Origin: Burkholderiaceae bacterium
GTDB lineage: Bacteria; Pseudomonadota; Gammaproteobacteria; Burkholderiales; Burkholderiaceae_E
Length of the DNA: 33,322 nucleotides
Assembly: GCA_019635275.1 (NCBI GenBank)
Contig: JAHBZV010000033.1
Span: forward strand, 1-33,322
Reading direction: 5' to 3'
In this document: positions 1 to 9,122 of the stretch, one piece after another
Numbering within the stretch: position 1 is the stretch's first letter
How the letters are laid out: the number at the start of each line of letters is the position of its first letter
The notes under the pieces: generated by a model
Told to the model about the DNA's origin: nothing
Seen by the model: only the letters and a program-made list of their open reading frames with translations
Databases searched by the model: none
Program-made: the position numbers and the translations under genes

Positions 1-125
1 CGGACGAACGCCTCGTCGACGTCGCACGAATGGATCTCGCAATAGACGTGCGCCTCGCGCACGCGTCGGGCAATGAGCTGCGTGACCTGCGACCCGAAGT
101 CGAGGATCAGGATCCTGTCGTGCAT
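1..125 (-). CDS. guaA: GMP synthase (glutamine-hydrolysing), N-terminal fragment
   Basis: GuaA aminates XMP to GMP with glutamine and ATP, the last step of GMP synthesis, in the cytoplasm. Only the first 41 codons are inside the window; the gene continues past base 1. The visible part begins [20 protein letters not shown], which is the typical start of the class I glutamine amidotransferase domain (ILDFGSQ followed by IARRVRE). The ATG is at 125-123. It lies 7 bases after the guaB stop on the same strand, so the two genes are almost certainly one guaB-guaA transcript, the usual arrangement for this pathway. The ATP-pyrophosphatase and dimerisation domains cannot be judged because they are outside the window. 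Confidence 0.95.
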   Translation of the reverse strand, partial: MHDRILILDFGSQVTQLIARRVREAHVYCEIHSCDVDEAFV

Positions 126-132
126 CGCCGGG

Positions 133-1644
<1,512 letters not shown>

Positions 1645-1741
1645 TCGGGCCGTGCGGCCCCGCCTTCCGTCGGCGCGCGCCGACCGGAGCCCGCCGCGGC
1701 GCGGAGAATCGGGGAGACCGGAATTTCCTCGACGCGCCGCC

Positions 1742-2281
1742 ATGCCCAAGCCCCGCCCGCTGCTCTGCCTGTTCGCCGTCGCCGGCCTGCTGCTCGCGGG
1801 GCCCGCCCTCGCAGGCACCTGGCAGTGGCGCGACGCATCCGGGCGGATGGTCTATTCCGACCTGCCGCCGCCCCCGAGCGTGCCCGCCTCGCAGATCCTG
1901 CGCGCGCCCACCCCCGCGACGCCCGCCGAACAGTCCACCGCCGCGCTGGCGCCGGCGGTGGGCCAGCCCGCGGCCGCTGCGCGCGCTCCGGCGGCCGCAG
2001 CCGCGACGCGCAGCTGGGCCGAGAAGGAGCAGGACTTCCGCAAGCGCGCGGCCGAGCGCGAGGAAGCCGAGCGCAAGCAGCGCGAGGAGCGCGAGCAGAC
2101 CGCTCGCGCGGCGCGCGCCTGCCAGGATGCCCGAAGCGCGCTGCGAACGCTCGAGAGCGGCATGCGCGTCTCGACGATCGACGCCCAGGGCGAGCGCCAG
2201 GTGATCGACGAGGCCGAGCGCGCGCGGCGCATCGACGCCGCCCGCCAGGAAATCGCGCGCAGCTGCGCCAAGCCGGGCTGA
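1742..2281 (+). CDS. Secreted DUF4124-domain protein with C-terminal coiled coil
   Basis: This 179-aa protein has no established function. It begins with a signal peptide (basic MPKPRP, then a hydrophobic stretch ending LLLAGPALA with likely cleavage after ALA), so it should be periplasmic. A short DUF4124 motif follows ([20 protein letters not shown], about residues 25-44), then a Pro/Ala-rich linker and a charged helix rich in Glu, Arg and Gln from about residue 90, likely a coiled coil, with one cysteine near residue 125 and one near the C terminus. The start is the ATG directly before the signal peptide. No good ribosome site is visible. It is divergent from guaB and convergent with the rnfH-family gene, so context gives no function. 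Confidence 0.85.
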   Translation: MPKPRPLLCLFAVAGLLLAGPALAGTWQWRDASGRMVYSDLPPPPSVPASQILRAPTPATPAEQSTAALAPAVGQPAAAARAPAAAAATRSWAEKEQDFRKRAAEREEAERKQREEREQTARAARACQDARSALRTLESGMRVSTIDAQGERQVIDEAERARRIDAARQEIARSCAKPG

Positions 2282-2300
2282 ACCGGCCCGACGCGGCTTC

Positions 2301-2663
2301 CTAGTCGCCGCGCCACTTGCTGCGCGGCTCGAGCGCGCGGCGCTTCTCCACGCGCCTGCGACGCGCCACCTTCGGGTCGACGCTCAACCCGGCCACGAGC
2401 TCGATCCGGTCGCCGGCGGCCAGCAGCTCGCCGGGCTCGCATCGCTCCCCGAAGATCGCTGCCTGCAGTTCGCCGCGGGCGAGCCGCTCGAGCAGGCCGG
2501 CGCCGCGCTCGTCGGCACGCAACGCGGCGAAGGCATCGGCGACGCGAGAGCCCGCCGGCAGGCCGAAGGCGCAGCGGCCGATGGAGCCGTCGGCCTCGAC
2601 CCAGACCACCTCGACCGGGATCGACGGCGACGGCCGGCCGTCGGCCTGGGCGTCAGCGTCCAT
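2301..2663 (-). CDS. RnfH/RatB family ubiquitin-fold protein
   Basis: This 120-aa protein belongs to the small RnfH (UPF0125, also called RatB) family, which has a beta-grasp fold. Its biochemical role is not settled. Features are the early VEVVWVEADGSI strand, a middle helix (VADAFAALRADE), the IFGE segment, and GDRIELVAGLSVDPKVARRRR near the end, where LxxDPKxAR is the family hallmark. The tail is strongly basic. The ATG at 2663 lies inside the end of ratA (11-base overlap), which indicates translational coupling. The ratA-ratB order opposite smpB is widely conserved in proteobacteria. Confidence 0.9.
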   Translation of the reverse strand: MDADAQADGRPSPSIPVEVVWVEADGSIGRCAFGLPAGSRVADAFAALRADERGAGLLERLARGELQAAIFGERCEPGELLAAGDRIELVAGLSVDPKVARRRRVEKRRALEPRSKWRGD

Positions 2664-3135
2664 AGAGTTCGTCGGCCCGGCGCACGAACGCGTCGACGAA
2701 CGAACGCGCGATCTGGTCGAACACCGGCGCGAGCGCGCGCCCGAGCAAGCCGCGGGCAAACGCGTACTCCAGCGCGAATTCGACCTTGCACGCGTCCTCG
2801 CGCAGCATCAGGAAGCGCCATTCGCCTTCGAGCCGGGCGAACGGCCCTTCGCGCAGCCGCATCGAGATCGCCTCGTGCGGCCGGTTGACGTTCAGCGTCG
2901 TGAAGCGCTGCCGGATCCCGCGGTAGTCGATCACCACCGTCGCAAGCACGCCGGCGCCGTCGTCGCGGGCGACCTCGGTGCCCCCGCACCACGGCAGGAA
3001 GCTCGGATAGTCCTCGACGCGATCGACCAGCTCGAACATCTGGCGGGCGCTGTAGGGAAGCAGGACGGACTTGCGAACGGCGTGCACGGGGGCGGCGGGT
3101 CGGCTTGCGGGTTGCTGGACGGCATTCCGGGGCAC
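2653..3135 (-). CDS. ratA: RatA / Coq10-like START-domain protein
   Basis: RatA-family proteins have a START/polyketide-cyclase fold. E. coli RatA was reported to block 70S ribosome assembly, and homologues such as Coq10 bind ubiquinone, so the physiological role here is open. The 160-aa product has the family pattern: [19 protein letters not shown], the [11 protein letters not shown] segment, then a beta-rich region and a C-terminal helix with [14 protein letters not shown]. The first codon is probably the GTG at 3135, with AAGG seven bases upstream. A second GTG at 3087, immediately before the conserved domain, lacks a ribosome site. Only 38 bases separate this start from the divergent smpB start, and the rnfH-family gene overlaps its 3' end. 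Confidence 0.9.
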   Translation of the reverse strand: MPRNAVQQPASRPAAPVHAVRKSVLLPYSARQMFELVDRVEDYPSFLPWCGGTEVARDDGAGVLATVVIDYRGIRQRFTTLNVNRPHEAISMRLREGPFARLEGEWRFLMLREDACKVEFALEYAFARGLLGRALAPVFDQIARSFVDAFVRRADELYGR

Positions 3136-3173
3136 AATGCGGCCTTGCCCGCGCCCCGGGGCGGATTTTAGAC

Positions 3174-3626
3174 ATGAGCATCGTCCAGAACAAAAAAGCG
3201 ACCCACGACTTCTTCATCGAAGAGCGCATCGAGGCGGGGATCGCGCTCGAAGGATGGGAAGTCAAGGCGATCCGCGCTGGCCGCGCGCAGCTCAAGGAGG
3301 GCTACGTGATCGTGCGCGGCGCCGAGCTGTACCTGATCGGTGCGCACATCACGCCGCTGCCCGAGGCCTCGACCCACGTCAAGCCCGACCCGACCCGCAC
3401 CCGCAAGCTGCTGCTGCACGCGGCGCAGATCGCCAAGCTGATCGGCAAGGTCGAGCGCGCAGGCTACACGCTGGTGCCGCTCGACCTGCACTACACGCGC
3501 GGGCGGGTCAAGCTGGAGATCGGGCTGGCCAAGGGCAAGAAACAGCACGACAAGCGCGAGACCGAGCGCGAGCGCGAGTGGCAGCGCGAGCGCCAGCGCC
3601 TGCTCAAACAAGGCAACAAGGCCTGA
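3174..3626 (+). CDS. smpB: SsrA-binding protein SmpB
   Basis: SmpB binds tmRNA and carries it to stalled ribosomes for trans-translation. The 150-aa product is a normal length. It begins [20 protein letters not shown], contains [19 protein letters not shown] and the RTRKLLLH segment, and ends in a highly charged Arg/Glu/Gln tail that in known SmpB becomes helical in the ribosomal A site. The ATG at 3174 gives the canonical N terminus; the ribosome site is weak. It is divergent from ratA across 38 bases, so its promoter must overlap the start of ratA. The tmRNA gene (ssrA) is not in this window. The 45 bases to the next, convergent gene hold a short GC hairpin (CGGGG/CCCCG) without a T-run. 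Confidence 0.97.
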   Translation: MSIVQNKKATHDFFIEERIEAGIALEGWEVKAIRAGRAQLKEGYVIVRGAELYLIGAHITPLPEASTHVKPDPTRTRKLLLHAAQIAKLIGKVERAGYTLVPLDLHYTRGRVKLEIGLAKGKKQHDKRETEREREWQRERQRLLKQGNKA

Positions 3627-3671
3627 GCGCGGCTCGTTCCGGGGCGGGCCCCGCTCAGGGGCGAGACACGC

Positions 3672-4307
3672 TCAGCGCGCGAGCCAGCGCGCGTGGGCCG
3701 CAATCCGCTGCAACTGGCGCGGCCGCCTGTCGGCGGGCGGCACCGACCCCAGCAGGCGCAGGAACAGCATTGCCGTGGCGAAGGCGTCGCCCGCGGCATT
3801 GTGGCGCTGGTCGACCGGGATGTCGAAGTGCGCCAGCCAGTCGTCGAGGGCCCGTGCGCCCGTGCCCGGGTGCAGCGCCGGCGCGAGGTCGGCGAGGTCG
3901 ATCCACGCGTTGCCGATCGGGACGCCGACGAAGGCCTTCGCCGCGCGTATCAGGAACGCCCGGTCGAACGACGCGTGGAAGGCCAGCAGCGGCGAGCGCC
4001 CGACGTAGTCGAGGAACACCTCGCAGGCCTGCTTCGGGTCGAGCCCCGACAGTTGCGCCTCGGCGCCGATGCCATGCACCAGGATGTTCTGGCGCGTGCT
4101 GGCGCTCGGTTGCCGGATCGTGAGCTCGAGACTGTCGGCGACGACGATGCGCCGATCGTGAACGGCCACCGCGCCGATCGACATCAGCCGGTCGCTCGCC
4201 TGGTCCAGGCCGCTGGTTTCGACGTCGAGCACCACCCAGCGCTGTGCCGTCTGCACCGCAGCCTCGTCGGGCGCGGCGCGCCCGAGCAAGCGGTCGAGCC
4301 AGCGCAT
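3672..4307 (-). CDS. DEDDh 3'-5' exonuclease (DnaQ/PolIII epsilon-like)
   Basis: This is a predicted 3'-5' exonuclease of 211 aa. All five residues of a DEDDh active site can be placed: Asp28 and Glu30 in VVLDVETSGLD, Asp115 in FHASFDRAFL, and His169 and Asp174 in RHNAAGDAFATAM. It lacks the C-terminal alpha-binding region expected for the replicative epsilon subunit, and its neighbour argues for a different role. The ATG at 4307 is 5 bases after the stop of the upstream DUF294-family gene, so the two are probably translated together. This exonuclease/DUF294 pairing recurs in other proteobacteria as far as I recall. Substrate (DNA, RNA or small oligonucleotide) cannot be told from sequence. 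Confidence 0.9.
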   Translation of the reverse strand: MRWLDRLLGRAAPDEAAVQTAQRWVVLDVETSGLDQASDRLMSIGAVAVHDRRIVVADSLELTIRQPSASTRQNILVHGIGAEAQLSGLDPKQACEVFLDYVGRSPLLAFHASFDRAFLIRAAKAFVGVPIGNAWIDLADLAPALHPGTGARALDDWLAHFDIPVDQRHNAAGDAFATAMLFLRLLGSVPPADRRPRQLQRIAAHARWLAR

Positions 4308-4312
4308 CGGGG

Positions 4313-6217
4313 TCAGCCGGGGTAGTCGAGCGCCAGCCGCTGCTGCAGCCGGCGCGCCTCGCGGAACGCTTCCTTGAGGATGCGCCGGTCCAGCCCGGAC
4401 AGCGTGCGCGTGTCGAGCGAGTTCGGGTTGCCCTCGGACCCCGGCTCGCCCATGTGCTGGGCACGCAGCCGCAGGCTCTGGAAGAACTGGAACGAGTCGA
4501 CCCAGCCCCGGACCTCGGCGGCGGGCACCACGCCCATCGTGGCCAGCGTCTCGAAGCGCTCGACGGTGCCCGTCGCGCGGATGCCGTTGGCCAGCGCGAG
4601 CAGCCGCGCCGCGTCGACGAACGGCACCGTGCCGTTCAGCTTCAGGTCGACCACCGCCGCCTCGCGGCTGAACAGCGTCTCGAGGACGCCGGCGGTCCAG
4701 GACTGCGGCGGGCCGTTGCGCAGCGCGTTGTCGCTCATCTGCTTGAGAAAGCGCGGCACCGCGGCCGCGCGCGGCGTCACGTGGTCGCGCAGCGCCTGCG
4801 CCAGCGACGAATCGCCGGCGAGCGCCCGGAAGTCGAAGAAGATGTTGGCATTGAGCAGGCTCTGCGGGTCGCCGCGCTCGATCCAGCCGTCGAACAGTGC
4901 CTTCCACTGCGACAGGCCCAGGCACCACTTCGGGTTGCCGGCCATGATGCCGCCCTTGCACAGCGGGTAGCCGCAGGCGTCGAGCGCCTGGTTCACCGCC
5001 TGCGCGAACGCGAGCAGCGCGTCGATCGACGACGCGAACTCGTCGGCGACGATCAGGCCGTTGTCCTGATCCGACGCGATCGTCTGCTCTTCGCGCCCCT
5101 CGCTGCCCAGCGCGAGCCAGCAGAGGCGGTCGAGCGGCACGCCGTGCTCGGCGGCCTTCAGCTCGATCAGCCGCACCGAGAGCTGGTCGTTCAGGCGGCT
5201 GATCAGCCGCGTGATGAAGCCGGCCGACACCCCCTGCGCCACCAGGCTGCGCGACCAGTGCCGGATGTCGGCAGCCGGCAGCTTCAGGTCGTCGACGCTC
5301 GCCGCCCGGCTGATCGCGTCGCCGATCTGGTTCATGCTGCGCCGCTGCAGCACGAACAGGTCGCGCTCGGCCACCACGCCGGCGAGCCTTCCGTCGCGCA
5401 TCACGGGGATGTGCCGGATCGTCCGATCGGCCATCACGAGCATGGCCTCGCCGACCGTGTCGCTGGCCTTCAGCGTGACCACCGGCGCACTCATCACGTT
5501 GCTCACCGGCTCGTCGAGCGACCGACCCGGCAGCACGACCCGGCCGAGCACGTCCTTGCGGGTGAAGATCCCGACGACCTGGTCGCTATCGGCGACGGGC
5601 GAGCGCACGACGATCACCGCCCCGACCCGCTCGTGCTCCATGCGCTCGAAGACGGCCCGCAGGCTCTCTTCGGGTGCGCAGGTGACCGGCGCCCGGCCGA
5701 GCATCGACTCGAGCGGTGCATTGATCGAGCGCCAGTGGGTCGTCCCGGCGGCGTAGCTCGCCTGCAGCGCCCGGTGCGACAGGTCGAGCAGGCTCGCCAT
5801 CCGGCGCTTGCAGAAGTCGAGGAACACCGGGCTGCGCTGCAGCAGTTCGTCGAATCGGGCCTTGGGCAGCAGCCAGCAGAACACGTCGCCCGCGGCGCGG
5901 TAGGTGGACATGACCGGCCGCTGCGCCATCAGCGCACTGATCGGCAGCATCTCGCCGGGCACCCGCTGGACCGTCGGCTCGAGCTCGGCCTCGGGCCGAT
6001 CCGGGCGCCGTCGAAGTCCCTCGACGAGGCCCTGCTTGATGATGAAGCACGCGGCCGGCGCGCCGTCGCCGGGGCCGATCAGCACCTCGCCGCGCGCGTA
6101 GTAGGCGACCTCGACGTTGCGCGCGACGAACTCGACGTCGGCGTCGGCCATCATCGAGAACGGCGGGTGCTCCTTCAGGAATTGCGAGACGCCGGCCAGC
6201 AGCGTGTTCGATGCCAT
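4313..6217 (-). CDS. cNMP-like/CBS-pair/GlnD-like nucleotidyltransferase protein (DUF294 family)
   Basis: This is a 634-aa cytoplasmic signalling-type protein of unproven function. Domains in order: a cyclic-nucleotide-binding-like beta-roll (about 10-145), two CBS motifs (about 173-228 and 237-291) that usually bind adenine nucleotides, a GlnD-like nucleotidyltransferase domain (about 310-450) with GSEGREEQT at 371-379 and SDQDN at 382-386, and a C-terminal DUF294-type helical substrate-binding domain (about 480-630). The nucleotidyltransferase motif looks intact, including both Asp residues. The phosphate-binding cassette of the first domain (about 86-108) lacks the usual Glu and Arg, so cAMP binding is doubtful. 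The ATG at 6217 has no clear ribosome site. It follows the SPFH gene by 52 bases without an obvious terminator and precedes the exonuclease by 5. Confidence 0.9.
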   Translation of the reverse strand: MASNTLLAGVSQFLKEHPPFSMMADADVEFVARNVEVAYYARGEVLIGPGDGAPAACFIIKQGLVEGLRRRPDRPEAELEPTVQRVPGEMLPISALMAQRPVMSTYRAAGDVFCWLLPKARFDELLQRSPVFLDFCKRRMASLLDLSHRALQASYAAGTTHWRSINAPLESMLGRAPVTCAPEESLRAVFERMEHERVGAVIVVRSPVADSDQVVGIFTRKDVLGRVVLPGRSLDEPVSNVMSAPVVTLKASDTVGEAMLVMADRTIRHIPVMRDGRLAGVVAERDLFVLQRRSMNQIGDAISRAASVDDLKLPAADIRHWSRSLVAQGVSAGFITRLISRLNDQLSVRLIELKAAEHGVPLDRLCWLALGSEGREEQTIASDQDNGLIVADEFASSIDALLAFAQAVNQALDACGYPLCKGGIMAGNPKWCLGLSQWKALFDGWIERGDPQSLLNANIFFDFRALAGDSSLAQALRDHVTPRAAAVPRFLKQMSDNALRNGPPQSWTAGVLETLFSREAAVVDLKLNGTVPFVDAARLLALANGIRATGTVERFETLATMGVVPAAEVRGWVDSFQFFQSLRLRAQHMGEPGSEGNPNSLDTRTLSGLDRRILKEAFREARRLQQRLALDYPG

Positions 6218-6269
6218 GGTGCGAGCGATCGTCGACGAGCCGCGAAGCGTCGTGCCGCGTCGGGCTGCG

Positions 6270-7223
6270 TCAACCCGTGGCGCGCCCGGCGCCGCCCGGC
6301 AGGTCTGCCTGCCGGCGTACGACGCTGGTCGCCGTCGCCACCAGCGTCGACAGGTCGGCGAGGTTGGCCGGCACGATCATCGTGTTGTTCTCCCTGGCCA
6401 TCGTGCGCAGCGCATCGACGAACTTCTCGGCCACCTGCAGGTTCACGGCCTCCATGCCGCCGGGCTGGCGGATCGCGCCCCCGATCCGCTCGATCGCGCG
6501 CGCGGTGGCGTCGGCCACCGCCTGGATCGCGGCCGCCTCGCCCATTGCCCGGTTGACCTCGGCCTGCCGCTCGCCCTCCGAGCGCTGGATGAAGGATTCG
6601 CGCTCGCCGGTGGCGAGGTTGATCTGCTCCTGCTTGCGCCCCTCCGACTCGGCGATGCGCGCGCGCTTCTCGCGCTCGGCGGTGATCTGTGCCTGCATCG
6701 AGCGCAGGATTTCGTTGGGCGGAGTGAGGTCCTTGATCTCGTAGCGCAGCACCTTGACGCCCCAGTTCAGCGCTGCCTCGTCGAGCGAGGCCACGACGCT
6801 CGAATTGATGAAGTCGCGCTCCTCGAAGGTCTTGTCGAGCTCGAGGCGGCCGATCACCGAGCGCAGCGTCGTCTGTGCGAGCTGCGTGATCGCCGAGATG
6901 TAGTTGCTCGACCCGTACGATGCGCGCATCGGGTCGGTGACCTGGAAATAGAGCACGCCGTCGACGGTGAGCTGCGTGTTGTCCTTCGTGATGCAGACCT
7001 GGCTCGGCACGTCGAGCGGGATCTCCTTCAGCGAGTGCTTGTACGCCACCCGGTCGACGAACGGGATGACGAAATTCAGGCCCGGCCCGAGCGTGCGGTC
7101 GTACTTGCCGAGCCGTTCGACGATCCATGCATGCTGGTGCGGCACGATGCGCAGCGCGCGCGTGACGAACACGATCGCAAGGACCAGCACGATCGCGGCG
7201 ACCGCGAAGTTTCCTCCGGCCAT
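6270..7223 (-). CDS. SPFH/stomatin-like (paraslipin, QmcA-type) membrane protein
   Basis: This 317-aa SPFH (Band 7) protein resembles stomatin, paraslipin and E. coli QmcA; such proteins form membrane-anchored oligomers that organise membrane domains or proteolysis. An N-terminal membrane segment (FAVAAIVLVLAIVFVTRAL) leads into the Band 7 domain (IVPHQHAWIVERLGKYDRTL, GLNFVIPFVDRV, then QVTDPMRASYG), followed by a long helical region with EKRARIAESEGRKQEQI and the conserved tail that includes NNTMIVPANLADL. Two in-frame ATGs lie 6 bases apart; 7223 is preferred because AGGAG is six bases upstream of it but abuts the one at 7229. The NfeD gene ends 25 bases upstream; SPFH-NfeD is a recurrent operon pair. 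Confidence 0.93.
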   Translation of the reverse strand: MAGGNFAVAAIVLVLAIVFVTRALRIVPHQHAWIVERLGKYDRTLGPGLNFVIPFVDRVAYKHSLKEIPLDVPSQVCITKDNTQLTVDGVLYFQVTDPMRASYGSSNYISAITQLAQTTLRSVIGRLELDKTFEERDFINSSVVASLDEAALNWGVKVLRYEIKDLTPPNEILRSMQAQITAEREKRARIAESEGRKQEQINLATGERESFIQRSEGERQAEVNRAMGEAAAIQAVADATARAIERIGGAIRQPGGMEAVNLQVAEKFVDALRTMARENNTMIVPANLADLSTLVATATSVVRRQADLPGGAGRATG

Positions 7224-7248
7224 GGGCATCTCCTGGGGGGTTCGGGAT

Positions 7249-7686
7249 TCAGGCGGCGCGCTGCACGACCAGGCGGTTGCCGACCACCCGCCTGATGACG
7301 AATCGGCCGGGGACCGCCGACGCGGCCGGCTCCTGCGGATCGAGTTCGACCGTCCACGACGCGCCCCGGTAGCGCACCTGGGCGCGCCGGTCGGCGCCCC
7401 ATTCCTCGACGTCGAGCGGCTCGCCGACGTCGAGCAGCATGCTGGAATCGGCGACCGCGTCGCCCGAGGCCGCCCGCGCCGGGCCGCGGCGCCATAGCCA
7501 CGCCCACCCCGCGATGGTGACGGCGGCCGTCGCGAGCACCTGGGCGGTGAGCCCCGCACCCGCCCAGGCCGCGAGCCCGCCGGCCGCGCAACCGACCGCG
7601 AAGACGAGCAGGTAGAACGTGCCGGAGAGGATTTCGAGCACGCCCAACCCCACGGCGAGGATCCACCACCAGTAGTGCAACTGCAT
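7249..7686 (-). CDS. NfeD family membrane protein
   Basis: This 145-aa NfeD-family protein is of the short type without a serine-protease domain. Two to three hydrophobic segments fill the first 70 residues (WWWILAVGLGVLEILSGTFY, LLVFAVGCAAGGLAAWAGAG, AQVLATAAVTIAGWAWLW). A soluble OB-fold domain follows (about 85-145, with VRYRGASWTVEL and the ending VVGNRLVVQRA). NfeD proteins partner SPFH proteins, consistent with the next gene. An AGGAGG site lies six bases before the ATG, a strong start. The gene heads the minus-strand run that continues through the SPFH, DUF294 and exonuclease genes. Its promoter should lie in the 154-base spacer shared with the divergent binding-protein gene; no strong minus-strand match was seen. 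Confidence 0.92.
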   Translation of the reverse strand: MQLHYWWWILAVGLGVLEILSGTFYLLVFAVGCAAGGLAAWAGAGLTAQVLATAAVTIAGWAWLWRRGPARAASGDAVADSSMLLDVGEPLDVEEWGADRRAQVRYRGASWTVELDPQEPAASAVPGRFVIRRVVGNRLVVQRAA

Positions 7687-7735
7687 CGGTCGCCTCCTGG
7701 CGGCATCCTAGCATCCCCGGTTCGCCGTTCATCCA

Positions 7736-7764
7736 TTGCCCGCCCACCCGATTCCGGCTAGCAT
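7736..7764 (+). promoter_or_regulatory. Candidate sigma-70 promoter of the LivJ-type gene
   Basis: TTGCCC at 7736-7741 and TAGCAT at 7759-7764 are separated by 17 bases; each matches its consensus at four of six positions. Transcription would begin near 7771, leaving a leader of about 70 bases that contains the AGGAGA ribosome site. The match is moderate and purely sequence-based. Confidence 0.4.
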
Positions 7765-7840
7765 CCGGCCCGTTGTGCACGGCCGGGTCGAGACCGGTCC
7801 CTGGCCGCCATTCGTCGTACATCCTGCAGGAGACGCCCTG

Positions 7841-8980
7841 ATGAAGCACAGGCTGGTGGGACTCGCAATCGCCTCTGTTTTCGCGGCCACCATGGTGCCG
7901 GCCGCGGCGCAGACCGTCGTCAAGATCGGCCACGTCGCCCCGCTGACCGGCAGCATCGCGCACCTCGGCAAGGACAACGAGCTCGGCGCCAAGCTGGCGA
8001 TCGAGGAGCTCAACGCCAAGAAGCTCACCATCGGCGGCAAGCAGGTGACCTTCGAGCTGCTCTCGGAGGACGACGCGGGTGATCCCAAGCAGGGCACGGC
8101 CGCCGCGCAGAAGCTCGTCGACGCCGGCGTGGTCGGCGTGGTCGGGCACCTGAACTCGGGCACCTCGATTCCCGCTTCGCGCATCTACAGCGACGCGGGG
8201 ATTCCGCAGATCTCGCCGTCGTCGACCGCCCCGAAATACACGCAGCAGGGCTTCAAGACGACGTTCCGCGTGGTGGCCAACGACGGCCAGCTCGGCGGCA
8301 CGCTGGGGCGTTACGCGGTCAAGGACATCAAGGCGAAGTCGATCGCGATCATCGACGACCGCACCGCGTACGGCCAGGGCGTCGCCGACGAGTTCATGAA
8401 GTCGGCGAAGGCCGCTGGCGGCAAGGTCGTCGGACGCGAGTACACCAACGACAAGGCGACCGACTTCAACGCGATCCTGACGAAGCTCAAGGGCGCGAAG
8501 CCCGACCTGATCTTCTACGGCGGCATGGATGCGGTCGGCGGCCCGATGATGCGCCAGATGAAGCAGCTCGGGATCGATGCGCGCTTCATGGGCGGCGACG
8601 GCATCTGCACCACCGAGATGGCCAAGCTCGCGGGCGACGCGCTCGGCGACGGCAAGGTGGTGTGCGCCGAGGCGGGCGGCGTGACCGCCGACAAGGCCGC
8701 GGCGATGGAGGCCTTCAGGAAGAAGTTCAAGGAGAAGACCGGCCTGGAGGTGCAGCTGTACGCGCCCTACGTCTACGACGCGGTCAACGTGATGGTCGCG
8801 GCGATGCAGAAGGCGAACTCGACCGACCCGAAGAAGTACCTGCCCGAGCTGGCGAAGATCCAGTACGACGGCGTGACCGGACGGATCTCGTTCGACAAGC
8901 ACGGCGACGTCAAGGACGGTACGCTGACGCTCTACACGTTCAAGAACGGCGCCAAGACGCAGATGATGGTCACCAAGTGA
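7841..8980 (+). CDS. Branched-chain amino acid-type ABC transporter periplasmic binding protein
   Basis: This 379-aa periplasmic binding protein of the LivJ/LivK type captures a small amino acid-like ligand for an ABC importer. A signal peptide (MKHRLVG, hydrophobic core, cleavage near AAAQ) is followed by VVKIGHVAPLTGSIAHLGKD, the usual start of the type 1 binding fold, then GDPKQGTAAAQKLVDAGVVG, the hinge-region GHLNSGTS, and the second-lobe segment GGMDAVGGPMMRQMKQLGID. The ATG at 7841 has AGGAGA eight bases upstream. No permease (livH/M) or ATPase (livG/F) gene is adjacent, so it works with a transporter encoded elsewhere. The ligand cannot be assigned: leucine-type, other amino acids or small amides are all possible. 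Confidence 0.93.
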   Translation: MKHRLVGLAIASVFAATMVPAAAQTVVKIGHVAPLTGSIAHLGKDNELGAKLAIEELNAKKLTIGGKQVTFELLSEDDAGDPKQGTAAAQKLVDAGVVGVVGHLNSGTSIPASRIYSDAGIPQISPSSTAPKYTQQGFKTTFRVVANDGQLGGTLGRYAVKDIKAKSIAIIDDRTAYGQGVADEFMKSAKAAGGKVVGREYTNDKATDFNAILTKLKGAKPDLIFYGGMDAVGGPMMRQMKQLGIDARFMGGDGICTTEMAKLAGDALGDGKVVCAEAGGVTADKAAAMEAFRKKFKEKTGLEVQLYAPYVYDAVNVMVAAMQKANSTDPKKYLPELAKIQYDGVTGRISFDKHGDVKDGTLTLYTFKNGAKTQMMVTK

Positions 8981-9021
8981 CCGCGTGACCGACGGCGCCG
9001 CGCGGCGCCATCGGGCCAGGC

Positions 9022-9043
9022 CCTCCGCGGCGCGCCGCGGAGG
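9022..9043. repeat. Perfect 22-bp palindrome after the LivJ-type gene
   Basis: The half-site CCTCCGCGGCG (9022-9032) is followed directly by its exact reverse complement through 9043. As RNA it would fold into a GC hairpin with almost no loop. It sits 41 bases after the binding-protein stop and just before a conventional terminator hairpin, so it may assist 3'-end protection or termination, or be a protein site. No T-run follows it. Confidence 0.7.
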
Positions 9044-9050
9044 CTCGAAG

Positions 9051-9080
9051 AGGGCTCCTGCGGGAGCCCTGTTCCGTTTC
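9051..9080 (+). terminator. Rho-independent terminator of the LivJ-type gene
   Basis: A perfect 8-bp stem (AGGGCTCC at 9051-9058 with GGAGCCCT at 9063-9070) encloses a four-base loop and is followed by a moderately T-rich GTTCCGTTTC. It lies 70 bases after the stop codon, in the 142-base gap before the convergent ppsA gene, and could also slow transcription coming out of ppsA. Confidence 0.75.
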
Positions 9081-9122
9081 AGGCTCGCGCGGGGGCTCTC
9101 TTGCGCTCGCGCGCTCGCCCGC

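Noticed and set aside
4244-6556. A 770-codon frame antisense to the DUF294-family gene
   Set aside because: The minus-strand protein has clear motifs (CBS, GSEGREEQT), while this frame has only low-complexity Arg/His/Asp-rich sequence.
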